DNA of 64,000 nucleotides from Spirosoma aerolatum (GCF_002056795.1 NZ_CP020104.1:7759501-7823500); one strand, 5' to 3'. Numbered from the stretch's first letter, positions 35,690 to 45,457 are shown. Program-made: numbers and translations. Notes: generated by a model from the letters alone, not told the origin.

Positions 35690-38600
35690 ATGGCAGAACG
35701 GATCGCTTACGGCAAAACGTGGTGGGGTCAGAAATGGCTTAATGCTTTGGCAAGCATTGATATGGCAAACCGCCTGCCACGCGGAAAAAGCTATGCCAAC
35801 AAGGGGGCCGTCATGGGCCTGCTTATTTCGGGCAATCAGATTAGTGCCTCCGTAAAAGGTACGGCGCCCCGGCCCTATAAAATTAAGCTGTCGGTACCGC
35901 TTTTTACGGAGCAGGAACGAACCTGGCTGTTAACCGAAATTCGCGAAAATCCGGCAACACTGGCTCAACTTCTGAACCGGCAATTACCTCCTGAACTGAT
36001 CGAATTTGTCAATCGACGAGGTATCCAACTATTTCCGGCATCATTCCGGGATTTGTCGATGGGGTGCTCCTGCCCTGATTTTGCCGTTCCGTGCAAGCAC
36101 GTTGCCGCCGTTATTTACATTATTGCCAACGAGATCGACCGAAATCCGTTTCTGGTTTTTCAGCTAAAAGGGCTGGACATTCTGGAGGAGTTACAAAAAG
36201 ATCAGATCGATGTTGGCGGGGGTAGTATGAGTCAGGTATTGTCGTTCAAAGACATTTGCACCGACGAACTGCCCGACGATGAAGATTGGCAACCTTCCGA
36301 AACTGCCCGTACCCACCTGGATTATGCCACAATCCCAGCCTTGTCGGAACAACTGTTAGGCTTGCTGTCACCGGATGTTACGTTCACCAAAGGGGATTTC
36401 CATAAATCATTAACCCGCGCCTATAAATTATTCAGCAAACTCTTATCCGACGAGAAACCGTTACCGCCTGACGAACGGCCCGACTTCAGCGATAGCATCG
36501 AACTCCAGCTCGATGAAGTAATGTCGGTCAAAAAGATCAACATTTTTAGCGAGCATGGCGAACCTCGTCCGCTTAGCGGGTTCAAAATGAGCGATCTGGT
36601 GGGCTGGATTAGTACGCTTACTGAAGCCGACTGGCCCGAAATGAGCGATTCGGTCCGAGCGTTGTACCTTACCCATCAATTTTCGGCTGCGCTGTTGCGC
36701 CGGGGAGCTGTAGTGCCACAATTGTTACGGGTAACGCCCGGTGAAGATCAATACCGGGTACGCTGGATTCCGGCCATGCTCAACGAATTCGTAAAACAGC
36801 AAACCGAACTCCTGGCTTCGCAAATTCCACCTACCTTGCTGACGGTCCGCTGGCAAAAAGAATGGCTGGCTCTGCCCGGCCAGCAGTTGGTCTTAACCCT
36901 TTGTTCGCTCTTTTTACGGCGGGTTATCAAGCCAACGACCATCGAACTTTGGGAACGCTGGCCACTGGAAGATGCCGACCGCCTGTTTTTCGGCATCGAA
37001 ACGCTGCGATTTGAAGGATTCGGACGGAAGGAGATGCCCCTTGCCATCCAGCTTTGGCTCAACGACTTCTTCCTGACCCACAAACGATTTGTGCCCATTG
37101 TTGCCGTTGAAGACAATGAATTCGGTGATGAGTTTCGCCTAAGCCTGCTCATCCGCGACCGCGAATCGAAAACCGCGAAAGGCGCACTCGATCCCCCTAT
37201 TCCACTGCCTGACCTCCTGATCAAAAAGAAACACCAGGGCATACGGATGGCTGTTTTGCAGGATTTGCTGGTTCTGTCGCGGCATTTTCCGGATTTAGCC
37301 CGATTGACCAAAATGGGTGGCCCGGCGTATCTGACCTACTCGCCCAGCCTGTTTGTCGATGTGCTGCTTGAAACCTTACCCCGTATGCAGTTGCTGGGCA
37401 TTTCGCTCTGGCTGCCCAAATCCTTACAACACTGGGTCCGTCCGCAGGCAGGTGGTCGATTGAAGGCCAAAGTAACCGCCGACAATGCCTTTATGCGGCT
37501 GGATGATATGCTGACGTTCGACTGGCAGGTGGCACTTGGCGAAGAGATGATTAGTGTAAACGAATTTCAGAAGTTGGTAGGTCGAACAACGGGCCTAGTC
37601 AAGATCAAAGACCAGTACGTGTTGATCGACCCGAACGAACTGACAAAACTCTACAAGCAACTCGAAAATCCGCCCGAACTGACAGGCTCAGATTTACTCA
37701 AAGCAGCGCTGTCCGAAGAGTACAAAGGTGGCCGACTGGGTATATCGGCCGAAGTCAGAACGCTCGTCAAACAGTTTACTGAAAGTGCGTCGCAACCGCT
37801 CCCCGATGCCCTGAACGCTACATTACGGCCCTACCAGCAACGCGGTTACGACTGGCTGATGAAAAATACATCCCTCGGAATGGGAAGCCTGCTGGCCGAC
37901 GACATGGGTTTGGGCAAAACACTTCAGATTATTGCGTTGCTGCTCAAGTTCAAGCAGGATGGTCGATTTAAAAAGCAAAAAGGGCTGGTAGTATTGCCAA
38001 CCACCCTACTGACCAACTGGCAAAAAGAAATTGCCCGCTTTGCGCCCGATCTTCGCCCCACGATTTATCACGGTTCGAGTCGCAAGCTTCCCGATGATAA
38101 GACCAAAGATTATGACCTATTGCTAACCACCTATGGAGTAGTACGTTCCGATCTCGATAAGTTAAAAAAAACTAACTGGGCAGTTGTGATCATCGATGAA
38201 GCGCAAAACATTAAAAACTCCGATACCGAGCAAACCAAAGCGGTAAAAGCCTTAAAAGCACCGATTCGCATTGCTCTCAGCGGTACGCCCGTCGAAAACC
38301 GGCTATCGGAGTTCTGGAGTATCATGGACTTTGTGAACAAAGGGTATTTGGGTGGAGTGGGCAAGTTTAACGAAGAGTTTGGCAAGCCCATTCAGCAGGA
38401 ACGCGACCACCAGAAGCTTGACAAGTTCCGGCGCATAACGAGCCCCTTCCTGCTTCGTCGGGTCAAAACCGACCGGAGTATCATCAGCGACCTACCTGAT
38501 AAGATTGAGAATAACCAGTTCTGTACGCTCACCACTGAACAGGCTGCGTTGTATGAAAGTGTGGTGCAGGAAAGCTTGCGGGCCATTCAGCAAAAAGAGG

Positions 38601-39226
38601 GTATTGCCCGCCGGGGTCTGGTGCTGAAATTAATGACCGCTCTCAAGCAAATTGGGAACCACCCGCGCCAGTATCTGAAACAAGGAGCCGATGCCCCAGC
38701 TTTATCTGGCAAAACTACGCTGCTGCTGAATCTGCTGGAGAACATCTATGCCAGCCACGAAAAAGTGCTCATTTTTACCCAATACCAGGAAATGGGCCAG
38801 TTACTGGTGCAGTTTATCCAGCAAGCCTTTGGAACTCCTCCCCTGTTTCTGCATGGCGGAACATCCCGTGACGAGCGCGACCGGATGGTTGAGCAATTCC
38901 AGAAAAACCGGAGCGATCACACCTTTATCCTGTCGCTTAAAGCGGGCGGGACCGGACTTAACCTCACGCAGGCCAACCACGTTATCCATTACGATTTATG
39001 GTGGAATCCAGCCGTAGAAGCGCAGGCCACCGACCGGGCGTTCCGAATAGGCCAGACGAAAAACGTGCTGGTATATCGGCTCATCAATCAGGGAACCATG
39101 GAAGAGAAAATCGATGCTATGATCCGCAACAAAAAAGAACTGGCCGATCTCAGCGTCAAAACCGGCGAAACTTGGCTGGGAGACTTGAGCGACGCAGAAC
39201 TGAAAGAATTAGTGACCCTAGGCTAA
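35690..39226 (+). CDS. SNF2-family ATP-dependent helicase with SWIM zinc finger
   Basis: A 1,178-residue protein. The N terminus MAERIAYGKTWWGQKWLNAL leads to a SWIM zinc finger near residues 125-137 (CSCPDFAVPCKH, C-x-C-xn-C-x-H). A long middle region without known motif follows. The SNF2 motor starts near residue 710: LRPYQQRGYDWL, Walker A DDMGLGKT, DEAQNIKN (DExx box), LSGTPVENRLSEFWSIMDF, and in the helicase C domain LHGGTSRDERDRMVEQFQ and QATDRAFRIGQ (arginine finger region). Proteins of this type probably move or remodel DNA-protein complexes in transcription or repair. It is monocistronic and ends at a long palindrome. Confidence 0.94.
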   Translation: MAERIAYGKTWWGQKWLNALASIDMANRLPRGKSYANKGAVMGLLISGNQISASVKGTAPRPYKIKLSVPLFTEQERTWLLTEIRENPATLAQLLNRQLPPELIEFVNRRGIQLFPASFRDLSMGCSCPDFAVPCKHVAAVIYIIANEIDRNPFLVFQLKGLDILEELQKDQIDVGGGSMSQVLSFKDICTDELPDDEDWQPSETARTHLDYATIPALSEQLLGLLSPDVTFTKGDFHKSLTRAYKLFSKLLSDEKPLPPDERPDFSDSIELQLDEVMSVKKINIFSEHGEPRPLSGFKMSDLVGWISTLTEADWPEMSDSVRALYLTHQFSAALLRRGAVVPQLLRVTPGEDQYRVRWIPAMLNEFVKQQTELLASQIPPTLLTVRWQKEWLALPGQQLVLTLCSLFLRRVIKPTTIELWERWPLEDADRLFFGIETLRFEGFGRKEMPLAIQLWLNDFFLTHKRFVPIVAVEDNEFGDEFRLSLLIRDRESKTAKGALDPPIPLPDLLIKKKHQGIRMAVLQDLLVLSRHFPDLARLTKMGGPAYLTYSPSLFVDVLLETLPRMQLLGISLWLPKSLQHWVRPQAGGRLKAKVTADNAFMRLDDMLTFDWQVALGEEMISVNEFQKLVGRTTGLVKIKDQYVLIDPNELTKLYKQLENPPELTGSDLLKAALSEEYKGGRLGISAEVRTLVKQFTESASQPLPDALNATLRPYQQRGYDWLMKNTSLGMGSLLADDMGLGKTLQIIALLLKFKQDGRFKKQKGLVVLPTTLLTNWQKEIARFAPDLRPTIYHGSSRKLPDDKTKDYDLLLTTYGVVRSDLDKLKKTNWAVVIIDEAQNIKNSDTEQTKAVKALKAPIRIALSGTPVENRLSEFWSIMDFVNKGYLGGVGKFNEEFGKPIQQERDHQKLDKFRRITSPFLLRRVKTDRSIISDLPDKIENNQFCTLTTEQAALYESVVQESLRAIQQKEGIARRGLVLKLMTALKQIGNHPRQYLKQGADAPALSGKTTLLLNLLENIYASHEKVLIFTQYQEMGQLLVQFIQQAFGTPPLFLHGGTSRDERDRMVEQFQKNRSDHTFILSLKAGGTGLNLTQANHVIHYDLWWNPAVEAQATDRAFRIGQTKNVLVYRLINQGTMEEKIDAMIRNKKELADLSVKTGETWLGDLSDAELKELVTLG

Positions 39227-39235
39227 AAAAACTTG

Positions 39236-39297
39236 TAAATTCCGGGGTTGTATTCAACGAATTAACGTTAATTCGTTGAATACAACCCCGGAATTTA
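39236..39297. terminator. 62-bp perfect palindrome between convergent genes
   Basis: 31-nt arms with no loop, centred between 39266 and 39267 (inner sequence ATTAAC / GTTAAT; outer TAAATTCCGGGG / CCCCGGAATTTA). It stands 9 nt after the SNF2 gene stop and 24 nt before the end of the opposing Gfo/Idh gene. It has no T-run but is placed as a bidirectional terminator. Confidence 0.7.
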
Positions 39298-39321
39298 TAG
39301 GTTTCTGGCTATCCGATAGCC

Positions 39322-40698
39322 TTATACTTTTTTCGGATCGGGGTGAACGTATGGTGAACGATATTCGCGGGCAAGCATTTTGGTTGCCTCTTTATCGCCC
39401 ACTACTTCACGTTTAACGGGGTCGTATACCATCGGGCGACCCGTTTTCATCGACATATTGGCTAGTATGCAACTTGCGGTCGAAATGTGGCCTTCTTCAA
39501 TATCGGCAACTGGCCGTGAATTTTTCTCGATGGCGTCCAGGAAGTTGAGCATGTGCAAGCGCGTAGCTGGAGCCGCGTTCAACTCAATTTTAGGGTTGGT
39601 ATCTTCCGTAACGTCTTCTGGATATTTCTCTTTTTCGTACACGACGTCGAAGTGAATCTTTTCCCCTTTTCCATCCGGAATAAAATCGGCCTGCATGGTG
39701 CTACCCCACAGCGTACCTTTTTCACCATACAGCGTGAACGACCAGGGATAATCGGGGTTGTTGGCGGTACCCCAGGTTTTATGGTGCCAAACACAATTCA
39801 GTTCATCGTATTCGAACAGAGCCGACTGTGTATCGGAAATGTTCGACTTACCTTCTTTTTGTACGTAGATACCGCCATGTGAGGTAATTCGTTTTGGCCA
39901 GCCGAGTTTCAGCATCCAGCGAACGGTATCGAGCATGTGTACGCACATATCGCCCGTGATGCCATTACCATACTCCATAAACGTCCGCCACCAACGCACG
40001 TGAGGCAGGCCATCGTAGGGGCGAAGGGGCGCCGGGCCAGTCCACATATTGTAGTCGAGGAAGTCAGGAACGGCCTGTACGGGTGGGTTGCCGTTGTTGC
40101 GCATATGCAGATCGCAGGACATCTCTACGTGCGATATTTTTCCGAGCAAGCCGGCATCAACGATTCGTTTCTTGGCTTCGATCAGGTGCGGGGTACTTTT
40201 GCGTTGTGTACCGACCTGTACGACTTTGTTGTATTTACGGGCAGCTGCTACCATCGCTTCGCCCTCCATTACGTCGACACTAATCGGCTTTTGCACATAC
40301 ACGTGAGCGCCCGCTTTCACACAGTCGATCATTTGGAGTGCATGCCAGTGGTCGGGTGTACCGATCAGAACAATATCCAACTGGTTTTCAGCCAGCATTT
40401 TCTGATAATCGCCGTACAGTTTGGGGGTTTTACCCGATTTCTGCCGCTGACTGACCATTTTAGCTGCGTAATCAAGCATATGTTTGTCAACGTCACACAG
40501 GGCCACTACTTCAACGGGGGCTACCTGAATCAGCCGAAACAAATCACTTTTACCGTACCACCCGGTACCAATTAACGCTACTCGATACGCTTTGGGTGGG
40601 TTAATTAAATCCAGTCCTCGGGCACCAAAGGTCGATAGTGCCAGCGAAGCGGTAGAGCCTTGTATAAATTGACGGCGATTGATATTAAAATTATCCAT
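39322..40698 (-). CDS. Gfo/Idh/MocA family oxidoreductase with Tat-type leader
   Basis: A 458-residue NAD(P)-dependent oxidoreductase. The N terminus NINRRQFIQGSTASLALSTF is a twin-arginine signal, so it is probably periplasmic. The Rossmann motif is VALIGTGWYGKSDL. Catalytic region motifs are VQKPISVDVMEGEAMVAAA (the conserved E-K-P is Q-K-P here) and VQVGTQRKSTPHLIEA. A conserved MLDTVRWMLKLGWPKRITSHG follows. Such enzymes act on sugars or sugar derivatives. It is the last gene of a three-gene run with a hydrolase and a GMC oxidoreductase on the same strand. Confidence 0.9.
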   Translation of the reverse strand: MDNFNINRRQFIQGSTASLALSTFGARGLDLINPPKAYRVALIGTGWYGKSDLFRLIQVAPVEVVALCDVDKHMLDYAAKMVSQRQKSGKTPKLYGDYQKMLAENQLDIVLIGTPDHWHALQMIDCVKAGAHVYVQKPISVDVMEGEAMVAAARKYNKVVQVGTQRKSTPHLIEAKKRIVDAGLLGKISHVEMSCDLHMRNNGNPPVQAVPDFLDYNMWTGPAPLRPYDGLPHVRWWRTFMEYGNGITGDMCVHMLDTVRWMLKLGWPKRITSHGGIYVQKEGKSNISDTQSALFEYDELNCVWHHKTWGTANNPDYPWSFTLYGEKGTLWGSTMQADFIPDGKGEKIHFDVVYEKEKYPEDVTEDTNPKIELNAAPATRLHMLNFLDAIEKNSRPVADIEEGHISTASCILANMSMKTGRPMVYDPVKREVVGDKEATKMLAREYRSPYVHPDPKKV

Positions 40699-40743
40699 GC
40701 AAGTTGAGGATTTAGGCTGCTAGAGCTGGGTTTGTATGAGAGT

Positions 40744-41910
40744 TTATTTGAGAAGCGCCATCACGGCATCGTCGCCCACAACAGCGCGGGTAGGTCGTGG
40801 GTGTTCGGCCGTAAAGACTTGTAAATCGGTTGGGTCCAGTATTGTATTGGGAGCTTCGTCGATCTGGCCATTTTTCTGCACACGCGCCAGATCGAGTTTC
40901 AGATGCTTCGCCAGGAATTGATAGGCGGCTAATCGTTTGTTAGGACCATAATCGTGACCTTCGGTAGGCAAATGGACATTTTCGACCCGGTCTTTTACTC
41001 CGTAATAACCGTAAATGTTCTGGATGTACGGATACTCGACCGATGGCGTGTTTTTAGTCCAGTCTTTTCCGTCCGAAACCAGCAACATGGGCCGGGGAGC
41101 CGCCAGGGCTGCTATCTCGACATTGCTAGTCTGGTGAGTAGGTCGTTTATGAATTGGCATACCACTCTCACAAACGCAGCCGCCGAAGAAATGGGCCGAT
41201 ACCATCACCACGGGCACTGAGACTTTAATACGCGGATCAAGTGCCGTCAGTACAAACGTTTGCGTTCCTCCTCCTGATTCGCCCGACATAGCAATCCGGT
41301 CCGTATCGACATTAGGCAGGCTGGTCAGAAAATCCAGCGACCGCATTCCATTCAATGTCTGTAAGGTCAACGCTTCGGCAATCTTATGGTCGGTCTGCTT
41401 CGAATCGCCATAGCCCAGCATATCATACGCAAACACAACAGCCCCCATCCGCGCCAGTGTTGCGCAACGCTGCTGGGTGTATTCCATCAGGCGGTTGTTC
41501 TGACTGCCTCCGTGCCCATGGGGGCAAAGAATACCCGGCACTCGGCCTTTGACGTTCAATGGACGGTATAGATTCCCCGTTACGAAAAGTCCGGGCAAGC
41601 TTTCAAATGCGACGTTTTCAACGGTGTACCCATTCATTTGCCGGAGACTATGCCGGATGGGTTGAAGCGGAGCAAACTTCGGCTTGTCGGGTAGTTTCAT
41701 CCCTTCCCGAATGCCTTTTCGGATCAACGCTGCACGAGCTTCCCAACTGGCGCGATCATGATAGGTACCGGCGAAGGTCTGTAACGCTTTGGCCCCTTCC
41801 TCCTCCGTAAAATAGGCTCCCTGGCACAAATCGGGTCGGGCAGGGTTGGGTTGTGCCATCACACCCACCAGCCCTGTCAGGTAACAGATCAATAAATTTT
41901 GGATACGCAT
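40744..41910 (-). CDS. Exported alpha/beta hydrolase (acetyl xylan esterase-like)
   Basis: About 388 residues from the ATG at 41910 (MRIQNLLICYLTGLVGVMAQ is a signal peptide); the longer frame to 41949 is less likely. The nucleophile elbow is GESGGGTQ, the oxyanion region is CPHGHGGSQNN, and the His is in LPTEGHDYGPNKR. Similar Bacteroidota enzymes belong to the acetyl xylan esterase / dienelactone hydrolase group and act on carbohydrate esters. Flanked by Gfo/Idh and GMC oxidoreductases, it probably belongs to a sugar-degrading set. Confidence 0.83.
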   Translation of the reverse strand: MRIQNLLICYLTGLVGVMAQPNPARPDLCQGAYFTEEEGAKALQTFAGTYHDRASWEARAALIRKGIREGMKLPDKPKFAPLQPIRHSLRQMNGYTVENVAFESLPGLFVTGNLYRPLNVKGRVPGILCPHGHGGSQNNRLMEYTQQRCATLARMGAVVFAYDMLGYGDSKQTDHKIAEALTLQTLNGMRSLDFLTSLPNVDTDRIAMSGESGGGTQTFVLTALDPRIKVSVPVVMVSAHFFGGCVCESGMPIHKRPTHQTSNVEIAALAAPRPMLLVSDGKDWTKNTPSVEYPYIQNIYGYYGVKDRVENVHLPTEGHDYGPNKRLAAYQFLAKHLKLDLARVQKNGQIDEAPNTILDPTDLQVFTAEHPRPTRAVVGDDAVMALLK

Positions 41911-42014
41911 GGTTCTTCTTGACAGCGAACGGATTGAATAGGGTAGCAAAACCCAAAGAAGGCTTTTGTAAACTCTTACTCCTTCGCCTGCCCGAAGACG
42001 CTAAAAAACCCGAT

Positions 42015-43748
42015 TTAGCGCGGAATATCACCCCGTTTTAGCGCTTTCACAGCATAATCGGCAGCCCGTGCCGAAAGAGCCATGTAGGTCAATGACGGAT
42101 TCTGACAGGGCGACGAGGTCATACTGGCTCCGTCGGTACAGAATACATTCTTTATGGCATGGTGCTGATTGAATTTGTTGAAGACCGAGTTTTTAGGTGA
42201 TGTACCCATGCGTGCCGTTCCCATTTCGTGAATACTCAGCCCCGGATGCGCCTGACTGTCGAAACCACTAATGTTGGAGAAACCCGCTTTTTCGAGCATC
42301 AGTACAGCCTGATCGTGTGCATCTTTTCGCATAAGGGTTTCGTTCTCGCGGTAATGAACATCCATTTTCAGAACCGGCTGGCCCCATTTGTCCTTAACTT
42401 CATCGGTCAAAGAAACCCGGTTGTCTTCGTAGGGCATACACTCGCCAAAAGCATCCAGCGTGATTTTCCACTGGCCAAACTGCGTGGCCTTCTCTTTAAA
42501 GTCAGCCCCGAAACCGTCGAGCTGAAACGCGTGATCCCAATTTTCGCGGCCCGTATATACTTCAAAGCCATACCCACGTTTGAACGACTGGCCTGCCTGA
42601 CCAGGTAAGTTGCGAAAGCGCGGAATATAGAGCCCGGCCGGATGCCGCCCGTAGTAGTACTTATCCAGATCGTGGTCGTAATCGGCGGTGGCTCCTACGT
42701 GGAAATGATGGTCCATCAGGTTTCGGCCCAACTGACCGCTATCGTCCATCCCGTTCGGAAACCGCTTCGACTTCGAGTTCATCAGGATGTAGGTTGAGCC
42801 TAATGCCGATGCATTCAGAAAAATAATACTCGCCCTGAATTCATGCCATTGGTGGGTTTGCTCATCGATCACCCGAACGCCCGTTGCCCGGCCGGTTTTA
42901 TCATCATAGATAATGGAGTTGACAATCGAATGTGGCCGAACGGTGAGCCGTTTTGTACGTCGGGCAGCGGGTAAGGTTGCCGACTGAGTACTAAAATAGG
43001 CCCCATACGGACAGCCCCGCATACACAGGTTCCGGTATTGGCATTTGGCCCGGCCTAAAGCCATTTGCTCTGGTGTAGGGGCCGTCAGGTGAGCTGCCCG
43101 TGCTGAGATCACTTTCCGATCCGCAAACTGGCCATTGACTGATTTCCGGAAATGCTGCTCGACACAATTATCGGGCATAGCTGGCTGAAACTGACCATCG
43201 GGCAAATGCGGCAGGCCATCGCGGTTTCCGGCAATACCGGCAAACTTCTCGACATAATCGTACCAGGGAGCGATATCTTTATAGCGAATTGGCCAATCGG
43301 TTCCGATACCTTCTTTGGCATTCGCTTCAAAATCGAGATCCGAGAATCGGAATGAGTAGCGCCCCCACATGAGCGAACGCCCGCCGACATGATACCCGCG
43401 AATCCAGTCGAACGGTTTTTCTTCGACATAGGGATTGTCCAGATCATTGACAAAATGCTGGTGCGTCGCTTCGGTTATGGTAAAACCCGTTCGATTCTGA
43501 ATGGGGTATTGTTTAAGCGTCTCCAGGGGTACCGACAGGTTATGATGCGGAAACTCCCAGGGCGCTTTGGTAGCGGTATGATAATCCGTGACATGCTCGA
43601 TCATGCGGCCCCGTTCGAGGAGCAGCACAGTCAAACCTTTCTCAGCAAGTTCCTTGGCCGACCATCCTCCGCTAATACCTGACCCTACGACGATTGCATC
43701 GAATTTTTTACCCGATGGAATGGGCGGCTGTTGATGAAAGGAACTCAT
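42015..43748 (-). CDS. GMC family FAD oxidoreductase
   Basis: A 577-residue oxidoreductase of the glucose-methanol-choline type. The FAD-binding motif is AIVVGSGISGGWSAKELAEK, followed by VLLLERG. The conserved GGRSLMWGRYSFRFSDLDF and the C-terminal segment with SSPCQNPSLTYMALSARAAD hold the catalytic region. No signal peptide is obvious; some relatives depend on a small Tat-exported partner subunit (gluconate 2-dehydrogenase subunit 3 type), and I do not see that gene here. It probably oxidises sugars or sugar acids, and heads the run with the esterase and Gfo/Idh genes. Confidence 0.9.
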   Translation of the reverse strand: MSSFHQQPPIPSGKKFDAIVVGSGISGGWSAKELAEKGLTVLLLERGRMIEHVTDYHTATKAPWEFPHHNLSVPLETLKQYPIQNRTGFTITEATHQHFVNDLDNPYVEEKPFDWIRGYHVGGRSLMWGRYSFRFSDLDFEANAKEGIGTDWPIRYKDIAPWYDYVEKFAGIAGNRDGLPHLPDGQFQPAMPDNCVEQHFRKSVNGQFADRKVISARAAHLTAPTPEQMALGRAKCQYRNLCMRGCPYGAYFSTQSATLPAARRTKRLTVRPHSIVNSIIYDDKTGRATGVRVIDEQTHQWHEFRASIIFLNASALGSTYILMNSKSKRFPNGMDDSGQLGRNLMDHHFHVGATADYDHDLDKYYYGRHPAGLYIPRFRNLPGQAGQSFKRGYGFEVYTGRENWDHAFQLDGFGADFKEKATQFGQWKITLDAFGECMPYEDNRVSLTDEVKDKWGQPVLKMDVHYRENETLMRKDAHDQAVLMLEKAGFSNISGFDSQAHPGLSIHEMGTARMGTSPKNSVFNKFNQHHAIKNVFCTDGASMTSSPCQNPSLTYMALSARAADYAVKALKRGDIPR

Positions 43749-44165
43749 AAATAATGCTAAGTAGATTAATGAAAATACATTAGGTTATTTTCTGTCATCC
43801 CGAGGAACGAGGGATCTTCGGAGACTAGCTAAAAGAGAATCTCCGAAGATCCCTCGTTCCTCGGGATGACAGAAACGTCCTTGCAGCATACGCTAAACTA
43901 TTTTCGTTTGAGTACTTATTAGAAATTAGATACGTTACAAAAACAGTACAAAGATCGCATTCGAGCCAGATAAACCAGCAACTTCTACTGTATATAACGT
44001 TCGAGTCTGGGTTATTCATGCCAGTGTTTTTCCAGCCTGAAATGGGCAAGCAGAAAAAGCCAAATAAACACCTGTTTATCAAGACGTTATTACTATAATA
44101 ATTATAAAAGTAAATAGATAAGGCAGCAAACTATTGGTATCTTTACGGGGAGAAATTATAGGCTA
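43749..44165. other. Divergent regulatory region with a 36-bp inverted repeat
   Basis: 417 bases between the GMC gene (minus) and the AraC gene (plus). Apart from the inverted repeat listed separately it is A+T-rich. TATCTTTA at 44138-44145, 21 nt before the AraC start, resembles the TAnnTTTG box with one mismatch. Confidence 0.5.
43789..43875. repeat. 36-bp perfect inverted repeat
   Basis: Arms 43789-43824 and 43840-43875 are exact complements with a 15-nt loop. The arm contains CTGTCATCCCGAGGAACGAG, which I recall as a dispersed-repeat type motif in this phylum. It lies 41 nt upstream of the GMC start. Confidence 0.85.
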
Positions 44166-44948
44166 ATGCCCACCGCCAGAATGAGATTTGACAAGGTTAT
44201 ACCAGTTGATCCCCTGAAGCCTTATATAAAACACTTTGTCATTTCAGAAAGTACACTGGAGAGTACCTATAAAATCTTTCCATCGACCAGTCTGGTCATT
44301 GGATTTCAGTATCAGGGGCAATTAACCACTATTACCGAGAGCCAGTCAAAAATCCTATCGACAGCAGGTATAACGGGGCTTTCCGACCATGTTCAGGTGT
44401 TCAAAAACTCGGCCGATATAGGAACGATTCTCGTCTTTTTCACAGAAGTTGGTCTGGCTTTTTTTACATCCTGCCCGGCCAATGAGCTATTTAACCAAAG
44501 TATTTCGCTCGATACCCTTTTCAGCAGACAGACGATTAGCGAAACGGAAGAGAAATTAGCACAGGCCCAAGCGGATAGCGAACGCATACAGGTTGTTGAA
44601 CGCTTCCTGCTTTCTCAACTCAAGATGATTCAAGGCGATAAGCTGGTTATTGAAGCAGTGAGGCTTATTTATCAATCAAAAGGCACGATCAGGATTTCGG
44701 AACTCAACCAAAAATTAGCGACTAGCCAAAGTCCTTTGGAAAAACGGTTTAGGAAACTGGTAGGTACAACACCTAAAAAATTTGCCTCCCTCGTTCGCTT
44801 CAATACCGTCCTCAATGACCTGACAACCAGCATAAAATCGCTGAGCGAAATTTGCTACGAGCATAATTTTTTCGATCAGGCGCACTTTATCAAAGACTTT
44901 AAGCAATACACAGGCGAAACCCCCGAACGGATTAAACGAGCCGATTAG
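44166..44948 (+). CDS. AraC family transcriptional regulator
   Basis: A 260-residue regulator. The N-terminal half (about 1-140) is a beta-rich sensing domain with PLKPYIKHFVISESTLES, as in DUF6597-type AraC proteins. The C-terminal AraC helix-turn-helix pair shows SQSPLEKRFRKLVGTTPKKF and the second HTH FFDQAHFIKDFKQYTGETPE. It probably controls the downstream DUF1398 gene and perhaps the divergent oxidoreductase run. The inducer is unknown. Confidence 0.9.
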   Translation: MPTARMRFDKVIPVDPLKPYIKHFVISESTLESTYKIFPSTSLVIGFQYQGQLTTITESQSKILSTAGITGLSDHVQVFKNSADIGTILVFFTEVGLAFFTSCPANELFNQSISLDTLFSRQTISETEEKLAQAQADSERIQVVERFLLSQLKMIQGDKLVIEAVRLIYQSKGTIRISELNQKLATSQSPLEKRFRKLVGTTPKKFASLVRFNTVLNDLTTSIKSLSEICYEHNFFDQAHFIKDFKQYTGETPERIKRAD

Positions 44949-45038
44949 ATAAACGATTTTTTACAATTCCAGCCCTCCTGTTTGTTAGACCTTTGTGCCA
45001 GACTAATCATTCAGGCAATCGTTTAACAGCAACGAATC

Positions 45039-45428
45039 ATGTTTACAGTAGCGCAAATTAAAGCAGCTCATGCTAAGGTTCAATCAGGGGCCGACTTCCC
45101 TAACTACATTCAGGAAATCAAACAATTAGGTGTGAAGGCTTTTGAAACCTGGGTCGTTGACAGCCATACCGATTACGTTGGCGACGACCACTACCAGACA
45201 TCATCGTATCCTATGTATGCTGAACTATCCATTACAGATACCGTCAATAAAGAAACGTTTGCCTATGCCCTGCGTATCCATCAGCAAGGCCAGACTGACT
45301 ACTATTCGTTTTGTAGGGCTTGCGCCGACACGGGCATCGAAAAATGGTTTGTCAATCTGGAGACCATGACCTGCACCTATTTCGACAAATTCGGTAACCA
45401 AGTACTGGTAGAACAAATTCCGGCCTAA
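45039..45428 (+). CDS. DUF1398 family protein
   Basis: A 129-residue cytoplasmic protein that matches DUF1398: MFTVAQIKAAHAKVQSGADF at the start, QEIKQLGVKAFETWVVDSHT, the FCRACADTGIEKWFV segment and the CTYFDKFGNQVLVEQIP end. The family has no settled role; members were once called phage envelope-like proteins. It follows an AraC gene by 90 nt on the same strand. That is a common pairing and suggests control by that regulator. Confidence 0.82.
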   Translation: MFTVAQIKAAHAKVQSGADFPNYIQEIKQLGVKAFETWVVDSHTDYVGDDHYQTSSYPMYAELSITDTVNKETFAYALRIHQQGQTDYYSFCRACADTGIEKWFVNLETMTCTYFDKFGNQVLVEQIPA

Positions 45429-45457
45429 ACCGACGTTGCGATATGAGAAGGATGTGC

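Noticed and set aside
43907..43919. TTTGAGTACTTAT shared by 43907-43919 and the region near 61396-61408
   Set aside because: 13 bases shared once in two A+T-rich spacers may be chance, and no further similarity flanks them.
45039..45428. Prophage remnant from the old phage-envelope name of DUF1398
   Set aside because: No other phage-like gene is nearby, and DUF1398 is a common chromosomal family.
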